Source: Lachnospiraceae bacterium
Lineage (GTDB): Bacteria > Bacillota > Clostridia > Lachnospirales > Lachnospiraceae
DNA length: 64,000 nt
Direction of reading: 5' to 3'
NCBI GenBank assembly: GCA_015056915.1
Contig: SVFK01000002.1
Location: 62,001-126,000 of the forward strand
Below, piece after piece: positions 9,196 through 19,355 of the stretch (position 1 is the stretch's first letter; every line of letters starts with the position of its first letter). The translations under genes and the position numbers were made by a program. The notes beneath the pieces are model-generated. The model was not told the DNA's origin. It saw only the letters and a program-made list of their open reading frames with translations, and searched no databases.

Positions 9196-10116
9196 ATGCA
9201 GGAACAGTACGATATTTTCAGCCGTATTAATGATCGTTTTGATAAGATGAGTAAGGGACATAAGGCCATTGCAAGATATATTTCCGAGCATTACGATCAG
9301 GCGGTTTTTATGACGGCCGCTAAGCTTGGTGAGACATTAGGTATCAGTGAATCCACGGTGGTAAGGTTTGCTTCCGGTATTGGTTATGAAGGATATCCGG
9401 AATTTCAAAAGGCATTGGAGGATTGTGTTAAGGGTAAGCTTAGCAATATGCAGAGGATTGATGCGAAGTATGGAAGAAGCTCCCAGTCGGAGATTTTGAC
9501 ATCAGTGCTTAATGCTGACATAGAAAAATTACAGGATACCATACAAAATCTGGATCCCGCAGCCTTTGAGTCTGCTGTGTCTACTATTTTGGAAGCAGAT
9601 ACCATTTATATTATGGGCTTGCGCAGTAATGAGCCATTGGCAGCATTTTTGCATTTTTATTTGAATATGATTCGTGGACGTGTGGTATTGTTGAATACCA
9701 CTAGTGTCAGTGAGACCTTTGAACAGATGATTCGTATCAGCGAAAAGGATTGTCTGATTGGCATCAGCTTTCCGAGATATTCCATGCGTACGTTAAAGGC
9801 TATGGAATTTGCAAACGACCGCAATGCCAAGGTGATTGCTATTACGGATTCCATGCATTCTCCCATGAATTTGTATTCCTCCTGTAATTTGCTGGCAAGA
9901 AGCGATATGGTGTCCATTGTTGATTCGCTGGTAGCACCCTTAAGTGTTATTAACGCATTGGTAGTTGCCCTGTGTCTGAAATGCCCGCGTGAGGTAAAGC
10001 AGAATCTGGAAATGCTGGAAGAAACATGGAATAATTATCAGGTATATCTGAATGATGAGATTAATTTCATTGACGATGAACCTATGCTGAATTATTCCTT
10101 GCGCAGAGAGGATTAA
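9196..10116 (+). CDS. MurR/RpiR family transcriptional regulator (HTH + SIS)
   Basis: MSKGHKAIARYISEHYDQAVFMTAAKLGETLGISESTVVRFASGIGYEGYPEFQKAL HTH_6 domain plus SIS-type domain. Confidence 0.9.
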   Translation: MQEQYDIFSRINDRFDKMSKGHKAIARYISEHYDQAVFMTAAKLGETLGISESTVVRFASGIGYEGYPEFQKALEDCVKGKLSNMQRIDAKYGRSSQSEILTSVLNADIEKLQDTIQNLDPAAFESAVSTILEADTIYIMGLRSNEPLAAFLHFYLNMIRGRVVLLNTTSVSETFEQMIRISEKDCLIGISFPRYSMRTLKAMEFANDRNAKVIAITDSMHSPMNLYSSCNLLARSDMVSIVDSLVAPLSVINALVVALCLKCPREVKQNLEMLEETWNNYQVYLNDEINFIDDEPMLNYSLRRED

Positions 10117-10163
10117 GTAAAAGGTGCAAAGATGCAGATGTTACGCTTGAATGGAGCATGTAA

Positions 10164-11417
10164 ATGAGTAAAGTAATTGTGGTAGGCGGTGGTGCGGCAG
10201 GAATGATGGCTGCCGTTGCGGCAGCGGATGCCGGTCATAGGGTGATTTTGGCAGAGAAGAATGAAAAGCTAGGTAAGAAAGTCTTTATTACCGGTAAGGG
10301 TCGCTGTAATGTGACGAATGCGGCAGATATGGACGTGCTGTTTGATAATGTATGCACCAATGCCAAATTTTTGTATAGTGCATTTTATCAGTATGACAAC
10401 AGAGCGGTTATGGACTTTCTGGAAAAGGCGGGTTGCCCCTTGAAAATAGAGCGGGGAGACCGTGTATTTCCTGTATCTGACCATTCCTCAGACGTGATTG
10501 CTGCTTTTCAAAGAGAGTTGAAAAAGCGTGGAGTAGAGGTGCTCTTGCATACTGAAGTAAAAGGACTGGTGGTAGAAGAATCCAAGACGGATGATAAAGC
10601 TTTGCGATGTATGGGTGTGGAAATTGCCGGCGGTAAAATACTTGATGCAGATGCCTGTATACTGTGCACAGGAGGCGTTTCCTATGCAAGCACCGGTTCT
10701 ACCGGTGACGGACATCGTTTTGCTGAGGAGACAGGACATAAGATCATAGATTGTAAACCGTCACTCGTTCCATTGGAGATGGCGGAGGACTGGTGCAAGG
10801 AGTTGATGGGACTATCTCTTCGGAATGTAGCTTTGCGGATGTGTGGCGGTAAAAAGGAAATTTATCAGGGCTTTGGAGAAATGTTGTTCACTCATTTCGG
10901 AATCAGTGGTCCCCTTGTTTTAAGCGCCAGCAGCTTTTATGCCAAGCACAAGAAGGATAAAGGTGATGTCAAAATTTATATTGATTTGAAGCCTGCTCTT
11001 GATGAGGAACAGCTTGACAAAAGATTATTACGTGATTTTGATGAAAACAAGAATAAACAGTTTAAGAACGCGTTGGGTGGTCTGTTTCCTGCTAAGCTGA
11101 TTCCTGTTATGATTAGTTTGTCAGGCATTCATTCCGATAAGAAGGTCAATGAGATTACCAAGGAAGAAAGAAAAGCTTTTGTTACCCTGATAAAAAACGT
11201 ACCCCTTACAGTGACGGGAACAAGAGGCTTTGCTGAGGCTATTATTACACAGGGTGGTGTCTCCGTGAAGGATGTCAATCCGTCTACTATGGAATCGAAG
11301 AGGGTTAAAGGACTGTATTTTGCAGGAGAGGTGCTTGATTTGGATGCTATGACAGGCGGATATAATCTACAGATTGCTTGGTCTACCGGATATCTGGCAG
11401 GAACCAGCGTGGAATGA
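10164..11417 (+). CDS. NAD(P)/FAD-dependent oxidoreductase (HI0933/BaiN-like flavoprotein)
   Basis: VVGGGAAGMMAAVAAADAGHRVILAEKNEKLGKKVFITGKGRCNVTN and C-terminal GLYFAGEVLDLDAMTGGYNLQIAWSTGYLAG. Confidence 0.92.
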   Translation: MSKVIVVGGGAAGMMAAVAAADAGHRVILAEKNEKLGKKVFITGKGRCNVTNAADMDVLFDNVCTNAKFLYSAFYQYDNRAVMDFLEKAGCPLKIERGDRVFPVSDHSSDVIAAFQRELKKRGVEVLLHTEVKGLVVEESKTDDKALRCMGVEIAGGKILDADACILCTGGVSYASTGSTGDGHRFAEETGHKIIDCKPSLVPLEMAEDWCKELMGLSLRNVALRMCGGKKEIYQGFGEMLFTHFGISGPLVLSASSFYAKHKKDKGDVKIYIDLKPALDEEQLDKRLLRDFDENKNKQFKNALGGLFPAKLIPVMISLSGIHSDKKVNEITKEERKAFVTLIKNVPLTVTGTRGFAEAIITQGGVSVKDVNPSTMESKRVKGLYFAGEVLDLDAMTGGYNLQIAWSTGYLAGTSVE

Positions 11418-11458
11418 TAACGATGTGGATAGATTTTACTATCAGAAAGAGGTAAGAT

Positions 11459-12118
11459 ATGAGTTATAACGTTGCGATTGACGGACCTGCAGGTGCAGGA
11501 AAAAGCACGATAGCTAAGGCTATTGCGAAGAAAAAGGGATTGATTTATGTGGATACGGGGGCGATGTACCGTGCCATGGCATTGTTTATGATAAGAGAAG
11601 GGATTGCTGCGCAGGATGCAGAGGGAATCAGCAGAAAGTGTCAGGAAGCAGATATTACCATTGCATATGAGAATGGTGAGCAGGTGGTATATCTAAATGG
11701 AGAGAATGTAAATGCATACTTAAGAACTGAGGAGGTAGGCAATATGGCATCCGCTACCAGCGTTCAACCGGCGGTGCGTAAGAAGCTGGTGGAGTTGCAG
11801 CAGGCGCTGGCGGCGAAAAGTGACTGTATTATGGATGGTCGTGACATCGGTACTTGTGTACTTCCCAATGCACAGGTAAAGATATATCTGACAGCCAGCA
11901 GTGCAGTACGTGCAAAGCGTCGTTATGATGAATTGACTGCCAAGGGTGAGGCGTGTGATTTGGCGCAAATCCAAGCTGACATAGAGGAACGTGATTATCG
12001 CGATATGAACAGAGAACATTCCCCCTTAAAACAGGCGGAAGATGCTATTTTGGTAGATACCTCCGATATGAGTGTAGATGAAGTAATTGAACATATTATT
12101 GGTATCTGTGAGGAGTAA
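11459..12118 (+). CDS. cmk: (d)CMP kinase
   Basis: IDGPAGAGKSTIAKAIAKKKGLIYVDTGAMYRA and IMDGRDIGTCVLPNAQVKIYLTAS. Confidence 0.95.
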   Translation: MSYNVAIDGPAGAGKSTIAKAIAKKKGLIYVDTGAMYRAMALFMIREGIAAQDAEGISRKCQEADITIAYENGEQVVYLNGENVNAYLRTEEVGNMASATSVQPAVRKKLVELQQALAAKSDCIMDGRDIGTCVLPNAQVKIYLTASSAVRAKRRYDELTAKGEACDLAQIQADIEERDYRDMNREHSPLKQAEDAILVDTSDMSVDEVIEHIIGICEE

Positions 12119-12122
12119 AAAT

Positions 12123-12977
12123 ATGGAAGTGAGACTGGCGGAATGCGCAGGATTTTGTTTCGGCGTAAAGCGTGCGGTAGATACGGTGTATGAACAGGTA
12201 GAAAAAGGGAAAACTATATATACCTATGGCCCTATAGTCCATAATGAAGAAGTAGTAAAGGATTTGGAAGAGAAGGGCGTTCGTGTCATAGAGAATAAGG
12301 ATGAGTTACTTTCGTTGGACAGTGAAAATGCGACTGTGATTATCCGGGCTCACGGTGTTCCGAGGGAAATCTATGATATTTTAGAGAGAAAGGGCTTTGA
12401 ATGCGTGGATGCCACCTGTCCTTTTGTGAAACGAATCCACAAAATAGTAGAAAAAGAGAGCAGTGAAGGGAAACATATTATTATTATCGGCAACCCGGGA
12501 CATCCTGAGGTAGAGGGGATTAAAGGCTGGTGCAAGGGACCGGTAACGATACTGGAAACTCCCGAGGAAGCCATGGACTTTCCTATCAAGGAGGGGAAAG
12601 AAATCTGTATCGTCTCTCAAACGACATTTAACTACAATAAATTTCAATATATAGTTGAAATTTTTCAGAAAAAAGGTTACAATGATAGTGTTGTGAATAC
12701 TATCTGTAACGCAACAGAGGAACGACAGCGGTCAGCAAAAGCTATCGCAACAGAGGCTGACGTTATGATTGTAATAGGAGGAAAGCATAGCTCCAACACG
12801 AGAAAGCTGTATGAAATATGCAGTAAGGAGTGTGCAAATACCTATTTTATACAGACACTGGATGACTTGCATTTAGAACTACCTAAAGCTGTTCGACTAG
12901 TGGGCATTACTGCGGGGGCTTCCACCCCAAATAAATTAATTGAGGAGGTTCAAAATCATGTCAGAATTAACTTTTGA
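12123..12977 (+). CDS. ispH: 4-hydroxy-3-methylbut-2-enyl diphosphate reductase
   Basis: AGFCFGVKRAVD, THGVPRE-like RAHGVPREIYD, TCPFVKRIH, GNPGHPEVEG; overlaps the S1 gene by about 20 nt. Confidence 0.95.
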   Translation: MEVRLAECAGFCFGVKRAVDTVYEQVEKGKTIYTYGPIVHNEEVVKDLEEKGVRVIENKDELLSLDSENATVIIRAHGVPREIYDILERKGFECVDATCPFVKRIHKIVEKESSEGKHIIIIGNPGHPEVEGIKGWCKGPVTILETPEEAMDFPIKEGKEICIVSQTTFNYNKFQYIVEIFQKKGYNDSVVNTICNATEERQRSAKAIATEADVMIVIGGKHSSNTRKLYEICSKECANTYFIQTLDDLHLELPKAVRLVGITAGASTPNKLIEEVQNHVRINF

Positions 12978-14106
12978 ACAAATGTTGGAAGGATCTTTAA
13001 AGACAATACATGCAGGAGAGGTAGTCGAAGGTACAGTTATCGATGTGAAACCGGAAGAAATCATTCTGAACATCGGATATAAGTCAGACGGTATTCTTAC
13101 CAAAAATGAATATACAAATGACTCCGGTGTAGATTTGACTACAGTTGCCAAGGTTGGCGATACCATGGAAGTTAAGATTTTAAAGGTAAATGATGGTGAG
13201 GGACAGGTTCTGCTTACCTATAAGCGTCTTGCTGCTGACAGAGGCAACAAGAGAATTGAAGAAGCCTTTAATAATAAAGAGGTGTTAAAGGCTACCGTAA
13301 CACAGGTGCTTGACGGTGGCTTGAGTGTAACTGTTGATGAGGTGAGAATCTTCATCCCTGCAAGTCTTGTTTCTGATACCTACGAGAAGGATTTGAGCAA
13401 GTACGCAGGACAGGAAATTGAATTTGTTATCAGTGAGTACAATCCTAAGAGAAGAAGATATATTGGTGATCGTAGACAGCTTGTCGCTGCAAAGAAGGCA
13501 GAGCTTCAGAAGGAGCTTTTTGCAAAGATTGCAGAAGGTGATGTGGTAGAGGGTACTGTTAAGAATGTTACTGATTTCGGTGCGTTCATCGATCTTGGTG
13601 GCGCAGATGGTCTGCTTCATATCTCTGAGATGTCTTGGGGAAGAGTAGAGCATCCTAAGAAGGTATTCAAGGTTGGCGATACTCTTAATGTATTAATTAA
13701 AGAAATCAGTGGCAACAAGATTGCACTGTCATTAAAATTTGATGATGCCAATCCTTGGAAGGATGCAGAGAGCAAGTATGCTGTAGGTAATGTGGTAACC
13801 GGTAAGGTTGCAAGAATGACTGATTTTGGTGCATTTATTGAGTTGGAGTCCGGTGTTGATGCATTGCTTCATGTGTCTCAGATTTCAAAGGAGCATGTTG
13901 AGAAGCCTGCAGATGTATTAACTGTTGGTGAAGAGGTGACTGCAAAGGTTGTTGATTTCAACGAAGCAGATAAGAAGATTTCTCTGAGTATTAAGGCAAT
14001 GTTCGCTCCTGAACCTGCACAGGAAGAAGTAGTTGAGGAAGAGGATGCAGATGTTGTTTCAGTAGATATCGATGCTGTAATTGCAGCTGAGTCTGAAGAA
14101 GAATAA
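12958..14106 (+). CDS. S1 RNA-binding domain protein (ribosomal protein S1 homolog)
   Basis: Tandem S1 domains (VVEGTVKNVTDFGAFIDLGGADGLLHISEMSWGRVEHP, VVTGKVARMTDFGAFIELESGVDALLHVSQIS); GAGGAGG before ATG 12958. Confidence 0.92.
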   Translation: MSELTFEQMLEGSLKTIHAGEVVEGTVIDVKPEEIILNIGYKSDGILTKNEYTNDSGVDLTTVAKVGDTMEVKILKVNDGEGQVLLTYKRLAADRGNKRIEEAFNNKEVLKATVTQVLDGGLSVTVDEVRIFIPASLVSDTYEKDLSKYAGQEIEFVISEYNPKRRRYIGDRRQLVAAKKAELQKELFAKIAEGDVVEGTVKNVTDFGAFIDLGGADGLLHISEMSWGRVEHPKKVFKVGDTLNVLIKEISGNKIALSLKFDDANPWKDAESKYAVGNVVTGKVARMTDFGAFIELESGVDALLHVSQISKEHVEKPADVLTVGEEVTAKVVDFNEADKKISLSIKAMFAPEPAQEEVVEEEDADVVSVDIDAVIAAESEEE

Positions 14107-14130
14107 GAATTGAAAAGTAAAAGAAGCATG

Positions 14131-14165
14131 CACCATAGTGAGATATTATAAGTGTCACTATGGTG
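14131..14165 (+). terminator. Hairpin, possible terminator after the S1 gene
   Basis: CACCATAGTG ... CACTATGGTG perfect 10-bp stem, weak T tail (TATTGTTAT). Confidence 0.45.
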
Positions 14166-14204
14166 TATTGTTATAATAAGAACATATGAAAAGGCGGTAT
14201 ATCC

Positions 14205-14981
14205 ATGGCATTTGATTATGAGTATTTTAAGAAAGAGATATTGGCGTTGACTACAATTGACTTAAACAGCTATAAAGAGCAACAGATGAAGCGCCGCATT
14301 GATACCCTAATCGCAAAGCATAAAATCGTCGGCTATGATAAGTATGTACAGGCATTGCGAACAGATAAAAACATGTTTGAGGAGTTTGTCAACTATATTA
14401 CGATTAATGTATCCGAATTTTATAGAAATCCGGAGCAATGGGAGATTTTGGATAAAACAATATTCCCAGAGCTTATTTCAAAATATGGTAAGAATCTGAA
14501 GATTTGGAGTGCGGCCTGCTCCACAGGAGACGAGCCGTATTCATTAGTAATGGCGCTGTCCAGACATATTCCGCTTAATCAGATTAAAATTTTTGCCACC
14601 GATTTGGATAAACAGGTCATCGCCAAAGCTAAGGTAGGGCTTTATACAGAGAAAAGTATTGCCTCTGTACCTGAGGACTTGAAGAAAAAGTATTTTACAA
14701 AGGTTGGTCCGTCCTACAAAATAGCAGATGAAATCAAGGCGCGTGTGGAATTTAAGGAGCACAATCTGTTGAAGGATGCGTATCCTACAGAATATCATTT
14801 GATTGTTTGTCGTAATGTTTTGATTTACTTTACGGAGCAGGCAAAGGATGAAGTGTTCAGGAAATATTTTAAATCTCTTGCCAAGGGTGGTATTCTTTTC
14901 ATCGGAAGTACTGAGCAGATTATGAATTATAGAGAAATCGGCTTTGAACGCAAGAATTCATTCTTTTATGCAAAACCGTAG
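14205..14981 (+). CDS. CheR-type protein-glutamate O-methyltransferase
   Basis: NVSEFYRNPEQWEIL, KIWSAACSTGDEPYSLVMAL, CRNVLIYF motifs. Confidence 0.92.
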   Translation: MAFDYEYFKKEILALTTIDLNSYKEQQMKRRIDTLIAKHKIVGYDKYVQALRTDKNMFEEFVNYITINVSEFYRNPEQWEILDKTIFPELISKYGKNLKIWSAACSTGDEPYSLVMALSRHIPLNQIKIFATDLDKQVIAKAKVGLYTEKSIASVPEDLKKKYFTKVGPSYKIADEIKARVEFKEHNLLKDAYPTEYHLIVCRNVLIYFTEQAKDEVFRKYFKSLAKGGILFIGSTEQIMNYREIGFERKNSFFYAKP

Positions 14982-14996
14982 GTTTATCCCATAATG

Positions 14997-15064
14997 AAGA
15001 GGGTGTTCAAAATAGTTGTGTTTGTACAATCATTATACAAACCACTATTTTGAATACCCTCTTT
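14997..15064. terminator. Bidirectional terminator between convergent genes
   Basis: AAGAGGGTgTTCAAAATAGT ... ACTATTTTGAAtACCCTCTTT long stem with A/T-rich flanks, between + cheR and the - strand RNase H-like gene. Confidence 0.75.
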
Positions 15065-15094
15065 ATTAATTGCGGTTAAAACTTCATAATTACA

Positions 15095-16201
15095 TTAATA
15101 GATAGATGCAATCATTGCAATGACATGATTGGCATAAGCAGTAAAACCGGCACGGTCCTTTTTCATTTCATCAGTAAGCTCAAAAAACAATTCCTTGCTC
15201 TTGTAATCTCGTTTGAAGAACGGTTCAAAGAGAATAGTCCACTGGGGCAGATAACAGGAAAATTTCCTTGTGTAGCAGTTATTGGCAGAAGCCTGAATAC
15301 GATGCTCCTTGTCTACAAAGCCGGCTACTGATTTGTGAAGAGCGACATCCTCGGTAGGCAGGTAGTAATAATCCTTATAGTTGGAATAAAAATATTTCAA
15401 CTCTTCCTCATATATAGGAATTCTCAAGGTAGCTTCCAAGCCTTCGCCGCGGAAATAGCAGTTGTTGGCAGAAGCGCTAACTGCTTTGGGTAAAGGAGAA
15501 GACAGTTGTAAGGTAATCAGTACCTCCGTGCGCTTTTTGCCGTTGATATCTTTATAATAATTTGCTTGCACCTTTCGTGCTTTTAAGGCCTGTTCGTTGA
15601 ATAGGTCATAGTAAGCCAATATGGGAAGCACTTCAAGCATGCCTTTTAAATCATCTGCATTGTGCAGAAACAGCGACTTTTCGGCAAATTCAGTAGGAGA
15701 TTTTACATAATCATGGTAAATGCCGATTAATTCCCCGCCGGAGAAAACATCCTGACGGTTAATTCCGAGGTATTGCTCTAATGTCTTTTGTTTGCAGTTG
15801 GGAAGCTTTAAGAAAAATTTATAAGGTGAAATCCGCTTATAAATATCAATTCCCTGAAAGCCTTCAAAGGAGAAAGGAAGCTCCAGCTGCTTACATTTCT
15901 GGGTTATAAAAGGCAGATCAAAATTGTTGCCGTTAAAATGTACCAGATATTTATATAACTCTGCAAACTCAAAAAAAGCAGTAAGGATAGCGGCTTCCTG
16001 ACTGTAATCCTCAGCCATCCATTGAATGGTATGCCACTTGTCGCCCTGATAATAGGCGCAACCTATCAGGTATAGATAGGAGGAGCGGGATGTGAAGCCG
16101 GTAGTCTCTATATCAAAAAATAAAATTCGTTCCAAGGGTGCAATCTTTTCCAAGGAATAAGAAATGGAAAAATTGTCCAGCGTTTCTTCAGAAATTCTCA
16201 T
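15095..16201 (-). CDS. Ribonuclease H-like (YprB/DnaQ-type) exonuclease domain protein
   Basis: RILFFDIETTGFTSRSSYLYLIG, LVHFNGNNFDLPFITQKCKQL, LFLHNADDLKGMLEVLPIL. Confidence 0.85.
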   Translation of the reverse strand: MRISEETLDNFSISYSLEKIAPLERILFFDIETTGFTSRSSYLYLIGCAYYQGDKWHTIQWMAEDYSQEAAILTAFFEFAELYKYLVHFNGNNFDLPFITQKCKQLELPFSFEGFQGIDIYKRISPYKFFLKLPNCKQKTLEQYLGINRQDVFSGGELIGIYHDYVKSPTEFAEKSLFLHNADDLKGMLEVLPILAYYDLFNEQALKARKVQANYYKDINGKKRTEVLITLQLSSPLPKAVSASANNCYFRGEGLEATLRIPIYEEELKYFYSNYKDYYYLPTEDVALHKSVAGFVDKEHRIQASANNCYTRKFSCYLPQWTILFEPFFKRDYKSKELFFELTDEMKKDRAGFTAYANHVIAMIASIY

Positions 16202-16463
16202 AATATTCCTCGTTTCTACGCCTCAAGGGCGTGTGTATCGTCATAAGTGTCAGGTAATTATCAGATAATACAATTTCATTATTAATATAATAGCATAAAA
16301 ATCAAATTTGCAGTAGTATTTTGCAAAAAAAAATAGTATATTTAAAGAGAATATTTTAATCGCATAATTTGACATTTTGTGACTATTCACAGCAGGGTTT
16401 TTTATCATTTCCTTACAGATTTTGAATGGTTACTAACATAAATACAAGAAAGGATAACGAGAT

Positions 16464-17783
16464 ATGGCAAAATTAACATTTGTGGGTGGAATTCATCCGT
16501 ATGATGGAAAAGATTTGTCAAAGGACAAGCCCATACAGGATGTGCTTCCAAAGGGTGATTTGGTGTATCCATTGTCTCAGCATATCGGAGCACCGGCGCA
16601 GGCTATCGTGCAAAAAGGAGACAGGGTTCTGGTAGGACAGAAAATAGCAGAAAGCGGTGGATTTGTATCGGCACCCATTTATGCATCTGTATCAGGAACC
16701 GTAAAGGCAGTGGAGCCGCGCAGAGTGGTAACCGGCGAAAGCGTTATGAGTATCATTGTGGAAAATGACGGTTTGTATGAGGATGTGGGCTTTTATCCGG
16801 TAGCACCCGTAGAAAAGCTGAGTAAAGAGGAGATTATAGATGCTGTCAAAGAGGCAGGTATTGTCGGCATGGGCGGAGCGGGTTTCCCTACCCATGTAAA
16901 GCTGTCTCCCAAGGAGCCTGATAAAATAGATTATGTAATTGCGAACTGTGCGGAGTGTGAACCATATCTGACTTCTGATTATCGTCGTATGCTGGAGGAA
17001 CCGGAGAAGCTGATTGAAGGCTTGAAAATTATACTTCGTCTCTTTGATCATGCCCAGGGTATTCTGGCAGTGGAAGATAATAAGCCGGATTGTATTTCTC
17101 TTTTGAAGCAGTTGACTAAGGATGAGGCACGTATCAGTGTGAAGGCTTTGAAAACCAAATATCCTCAAGGCGCTGAACGCCAGATTATCTATGCCACCAC
17201 CGGAAGACAGATTAATTCTTCCATGCTGCCGGCTGATGTCGGTTGTGTAGTAAATAATGTTGATACTATTGTATCCATATATCGTGCGGTTGCTGAGGGA
17301 CGTCCCCTGATGGAGAGAATCGTGACTGTGACGGGAGATGCTATTAAGAATCCTCGCAATTTCCGTGTGCGTACGGGTACAAGCTATCGTGAATTGGTAG
17401 AGGAAGCAGGTGGATTCACAAGCCAGCCTGAAAAAATCATTTGCGGCGGTCCTATGATGGGCTTCGCTATGTTTGACTTGAATGTTCCTACTACCAAGAC
17501 CTCCACAGCATTACTTGCCTTCAGCAAGGATGAAGTGGCGGCATTTGAACCCGGTCCCTGCATTAACTGCGGACGTTGCGTAGAGGCATGCCCCGGAAGA
17601 GTAATCCCCAGTATTCTGGCAGATTGTGCGGAGCACTTTGACGAAGAGGGCTTTCTTGAAAATAATGGTATGGAGTGCTGTGAATGTGGCTGTTGTAGCT
17701 TTGTATGTCCTGCAAAACGTCCCTTGACACAGCAGATTAAATCCATGCGCAAAATACAGCTTGCGAAGAAGAAAAAGAAGTAG
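16464..17783 (+). CDS. rnfC: Rnf complex subunit C
   Basis: FVGGIHPYDGKDLSKDKPI, GMGGAGFPTHVKL, and two 4Fe4S motifs (CINCGRCVEACPGRVIP, CCECGCCSFVCPAKRPL). Confidence 0.95.
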   Translation: MAKLTFVGGIHPYDGKDLSKDKPIQDVLPKGDLVYPLSQHIGAPAQAIVQKGDRVLVGQKIAESGGFVSAPIYASVSGTVKAVEPRRVVTGESVMSIIVENDGLYEDVGFYPVAPVEKLSKEEIIDAVKEAGIVGMGGAGFPTHVKLSPKEPDKIDYVIANCAECEPYLTSDYRRMLEEPEKLIEGLKIILRLFDHAQGILAVEDNKPDCISLLKQLTKDEARISVKALKTKYPQGAERQIIYATTGRQINSSMLPADVGCVVNNVDTIVSIYRAVAEGRPLMERIVTVTGDAIKNPRNFRVRTGTSYRELVEEAGGFTSQPEKIICGGPMMGFAMFDLNVPTTKTSTALLAFSKDEVAAFEPGPCINCGRCVEACPGRVIPSILADCAEHFDEEGFLENNGMECCECGCCSFVCPAKRPLTQQIKSMRKIQLAKKKKK

Positions 17784-17796
17784 GGAGGTAGAAGAA

Positions 17797-18726
17797 GTGA
17801 GTGAGCTTTTTAAAGTATCATCCAATCCGCATGTCCGTTCCAAGGTAACCACCGGTGGGATTATGATGGCTGTTATTGTTGCCCTTCTGCCGGCTACCGG
17901 CTTTGGAATATATAATTTCGGTCCCCGTGCACTGGCTGTTATTTTAGTAACGATTGCTGCCACGGTACTGACAGAATTTTTATTTGGTCTATATAAGAAA
18001 AAAATGACAATCACAGATTTGTCTGCGGTAGTGACAGGTCTTTTGTTGGCTTTAAATCTGCCGGTCGGCATTCCATTGTGGATGGCGTTTTTGGGTGGTG
18101 TATTTGCAATACTTGTTGTGAAAATGCTGTTCGGAGGCTTAGGACAGAATTTTATGAATCCGGCGCTGGCGGCAAGATGCTTTTTGCTGATATCTTTCCC
18201 CTTGCAGATGACAGATTTTGGCTGTGATGCTTATTCCGGTGCCACACCTCTGGCTTTGCTTAAGGCAGGAGAGAGTGTGAATACAATGGACATGATTATT
18301 GGTCGTACGGCAGGTACTATCGGTGAGACCTCCATGCTTGCTATTTTGTTGGGAGCATGTCTGCTGATTATGATGGGAATTATTGATTTGCGTATTCCCG
18401 GAAGTTACATAGTAAGCTTTGTGTTGTTTGTTGGTATTTTTGGAGGTCACGGGTTTGACCCTGCGTATTTGTCTGCACAGCTGGCAGGCGGCGGTCTGAT
18501 GCTGGGTGCGTTCTTTATGGCAACAGATTATGTGACAAGACCTATCACCGTAAAGGGTCAGTATGTATTTGGTATTTTTCTGGGATTAATGACCGGTGTT
18601 TTCCGTATCTTCGGACCGGGCGCAGAGGGAGTATCCTATGCGATTATTTTGGGCAATCTGTTGGTGCCTCTGATTGAGAAGGTGACGAAGCCCAGAGCCT
18701 TCGGAATGGGAGGTAGAAAAGCATGA
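17797..18726 (+). CDS. rnfD: Rnf complex subunit D
   Basis: SSNPHVRSKVTTGGIMMAVIVALLPA and YSGATPLALLK motif; GTG start at 17797 with GGGAGG upstream. Confidence 0.93.
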   Translation: MSELFKVSSNPHVRSKVTTGGIMMAVIVALLPATGFGIYNFGPRALAVILVTIAATVLTEFLFGLYKKKMTITDLSAVVTGLLLALNLPVGIPLWMAFLGGVFAILVVKMLFGGLGQNFMNPALAARCFLLISFPLQMTDFGCDAYSGATPLALLKAGESVNTMDMIIGRTAGTIGETSMLAILLGACLLIMMGIIDLRIPGSYIVSFVLFVGIFGGHGFDPAYLSAQLAGGGLMLGAFFMATDYVTRPITVKGQYVFGIFLGLMTGVFRIFGPGAEGVSYAIILGNLLVPLIEKVTKPRAFGMGGRKA

Positions 18727-19355
18727 AGAAAAACAGTGATGTGAAGATTATGCTGAAGGAAGCAGGTATTTTGTTTGCAATTACATTAATTGCAGGTCTG
18801 GTACTTGGTTTTGTCTATGAGCTTACTAAGGAGCCTATTCGCATACAGCAGGAAAAGGCGATACAGGAGGCTTGCGCAGCCGTATTTGAGGATGCGGCAG
18901 GATTTGACAAAATAGAGTATGCAGTTCCTGAGGGAGAAGCATCCATGGCCGAAAGTCTTGCCGAGAAGGGCGTGGAAATCGGTACGATATATGCAGCAGC
19001 AGATGCTGGCGGAAGCTGCTTGGGATATGTGATTGAAACGGTAACCCATGAGGGCTACGGTGGTGACATCATACTGTATATGGGTGTGCGTATGGACGGA
19101 ACCCTAAACGGTATTTCCTTACTGGAAATAAGTGAGACTCCGGGTCTGGGATTACAGGCAGAGGATGTTCTTGTGCCTCAGTTTAAAGACAAGAACACAG
19201 AGGAATTTACATACACCAAGACGGGAAGTAAGGCTGATAATGAAATTGATGCTATCAGTGGTGCTACGGTTACCACGCAGGCCATTGTCAATGCAGTAAA
19301 CGGTGGTCTTGAGGTTGCAGCTGATTTGTTGAAGGGAGGTGCCGATAATGAATAA
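18723..19355 (+). CDS. rnfG: Rnf complex subunit G (FMN-binding)
   Basis: SETPGLGLQAED and DAISGATVTTQAIVNAVN (covalent FMN site S/T-G-A-T). Confidence 0.94.
   Translation: MKKNSDVKIMLKEAGILFAITLIAGLVLGFVYELTKEPIRIQQEKAIQEACAAVFEDAAGFDKIEYAVPEGEASMAESLAEKGVEIGTIYAAADAGGSCLGYVIETVTHEGYGGDIILYMGVRMDGTLNGISLLEISETPGLGLQAEDVLVPQFKDKNTEEFTYTKTGSKADNEIDAISGATVTTQAIVNAVNGGLEVAADLLKGGADNE

Noticed and set aside
17384-18071. - strand ORFs (122 and 186 aa) opposite rnfC/rnfD
   Set aside because: Antisense to conserved Rnf genes, with low-complexity translated sequence.
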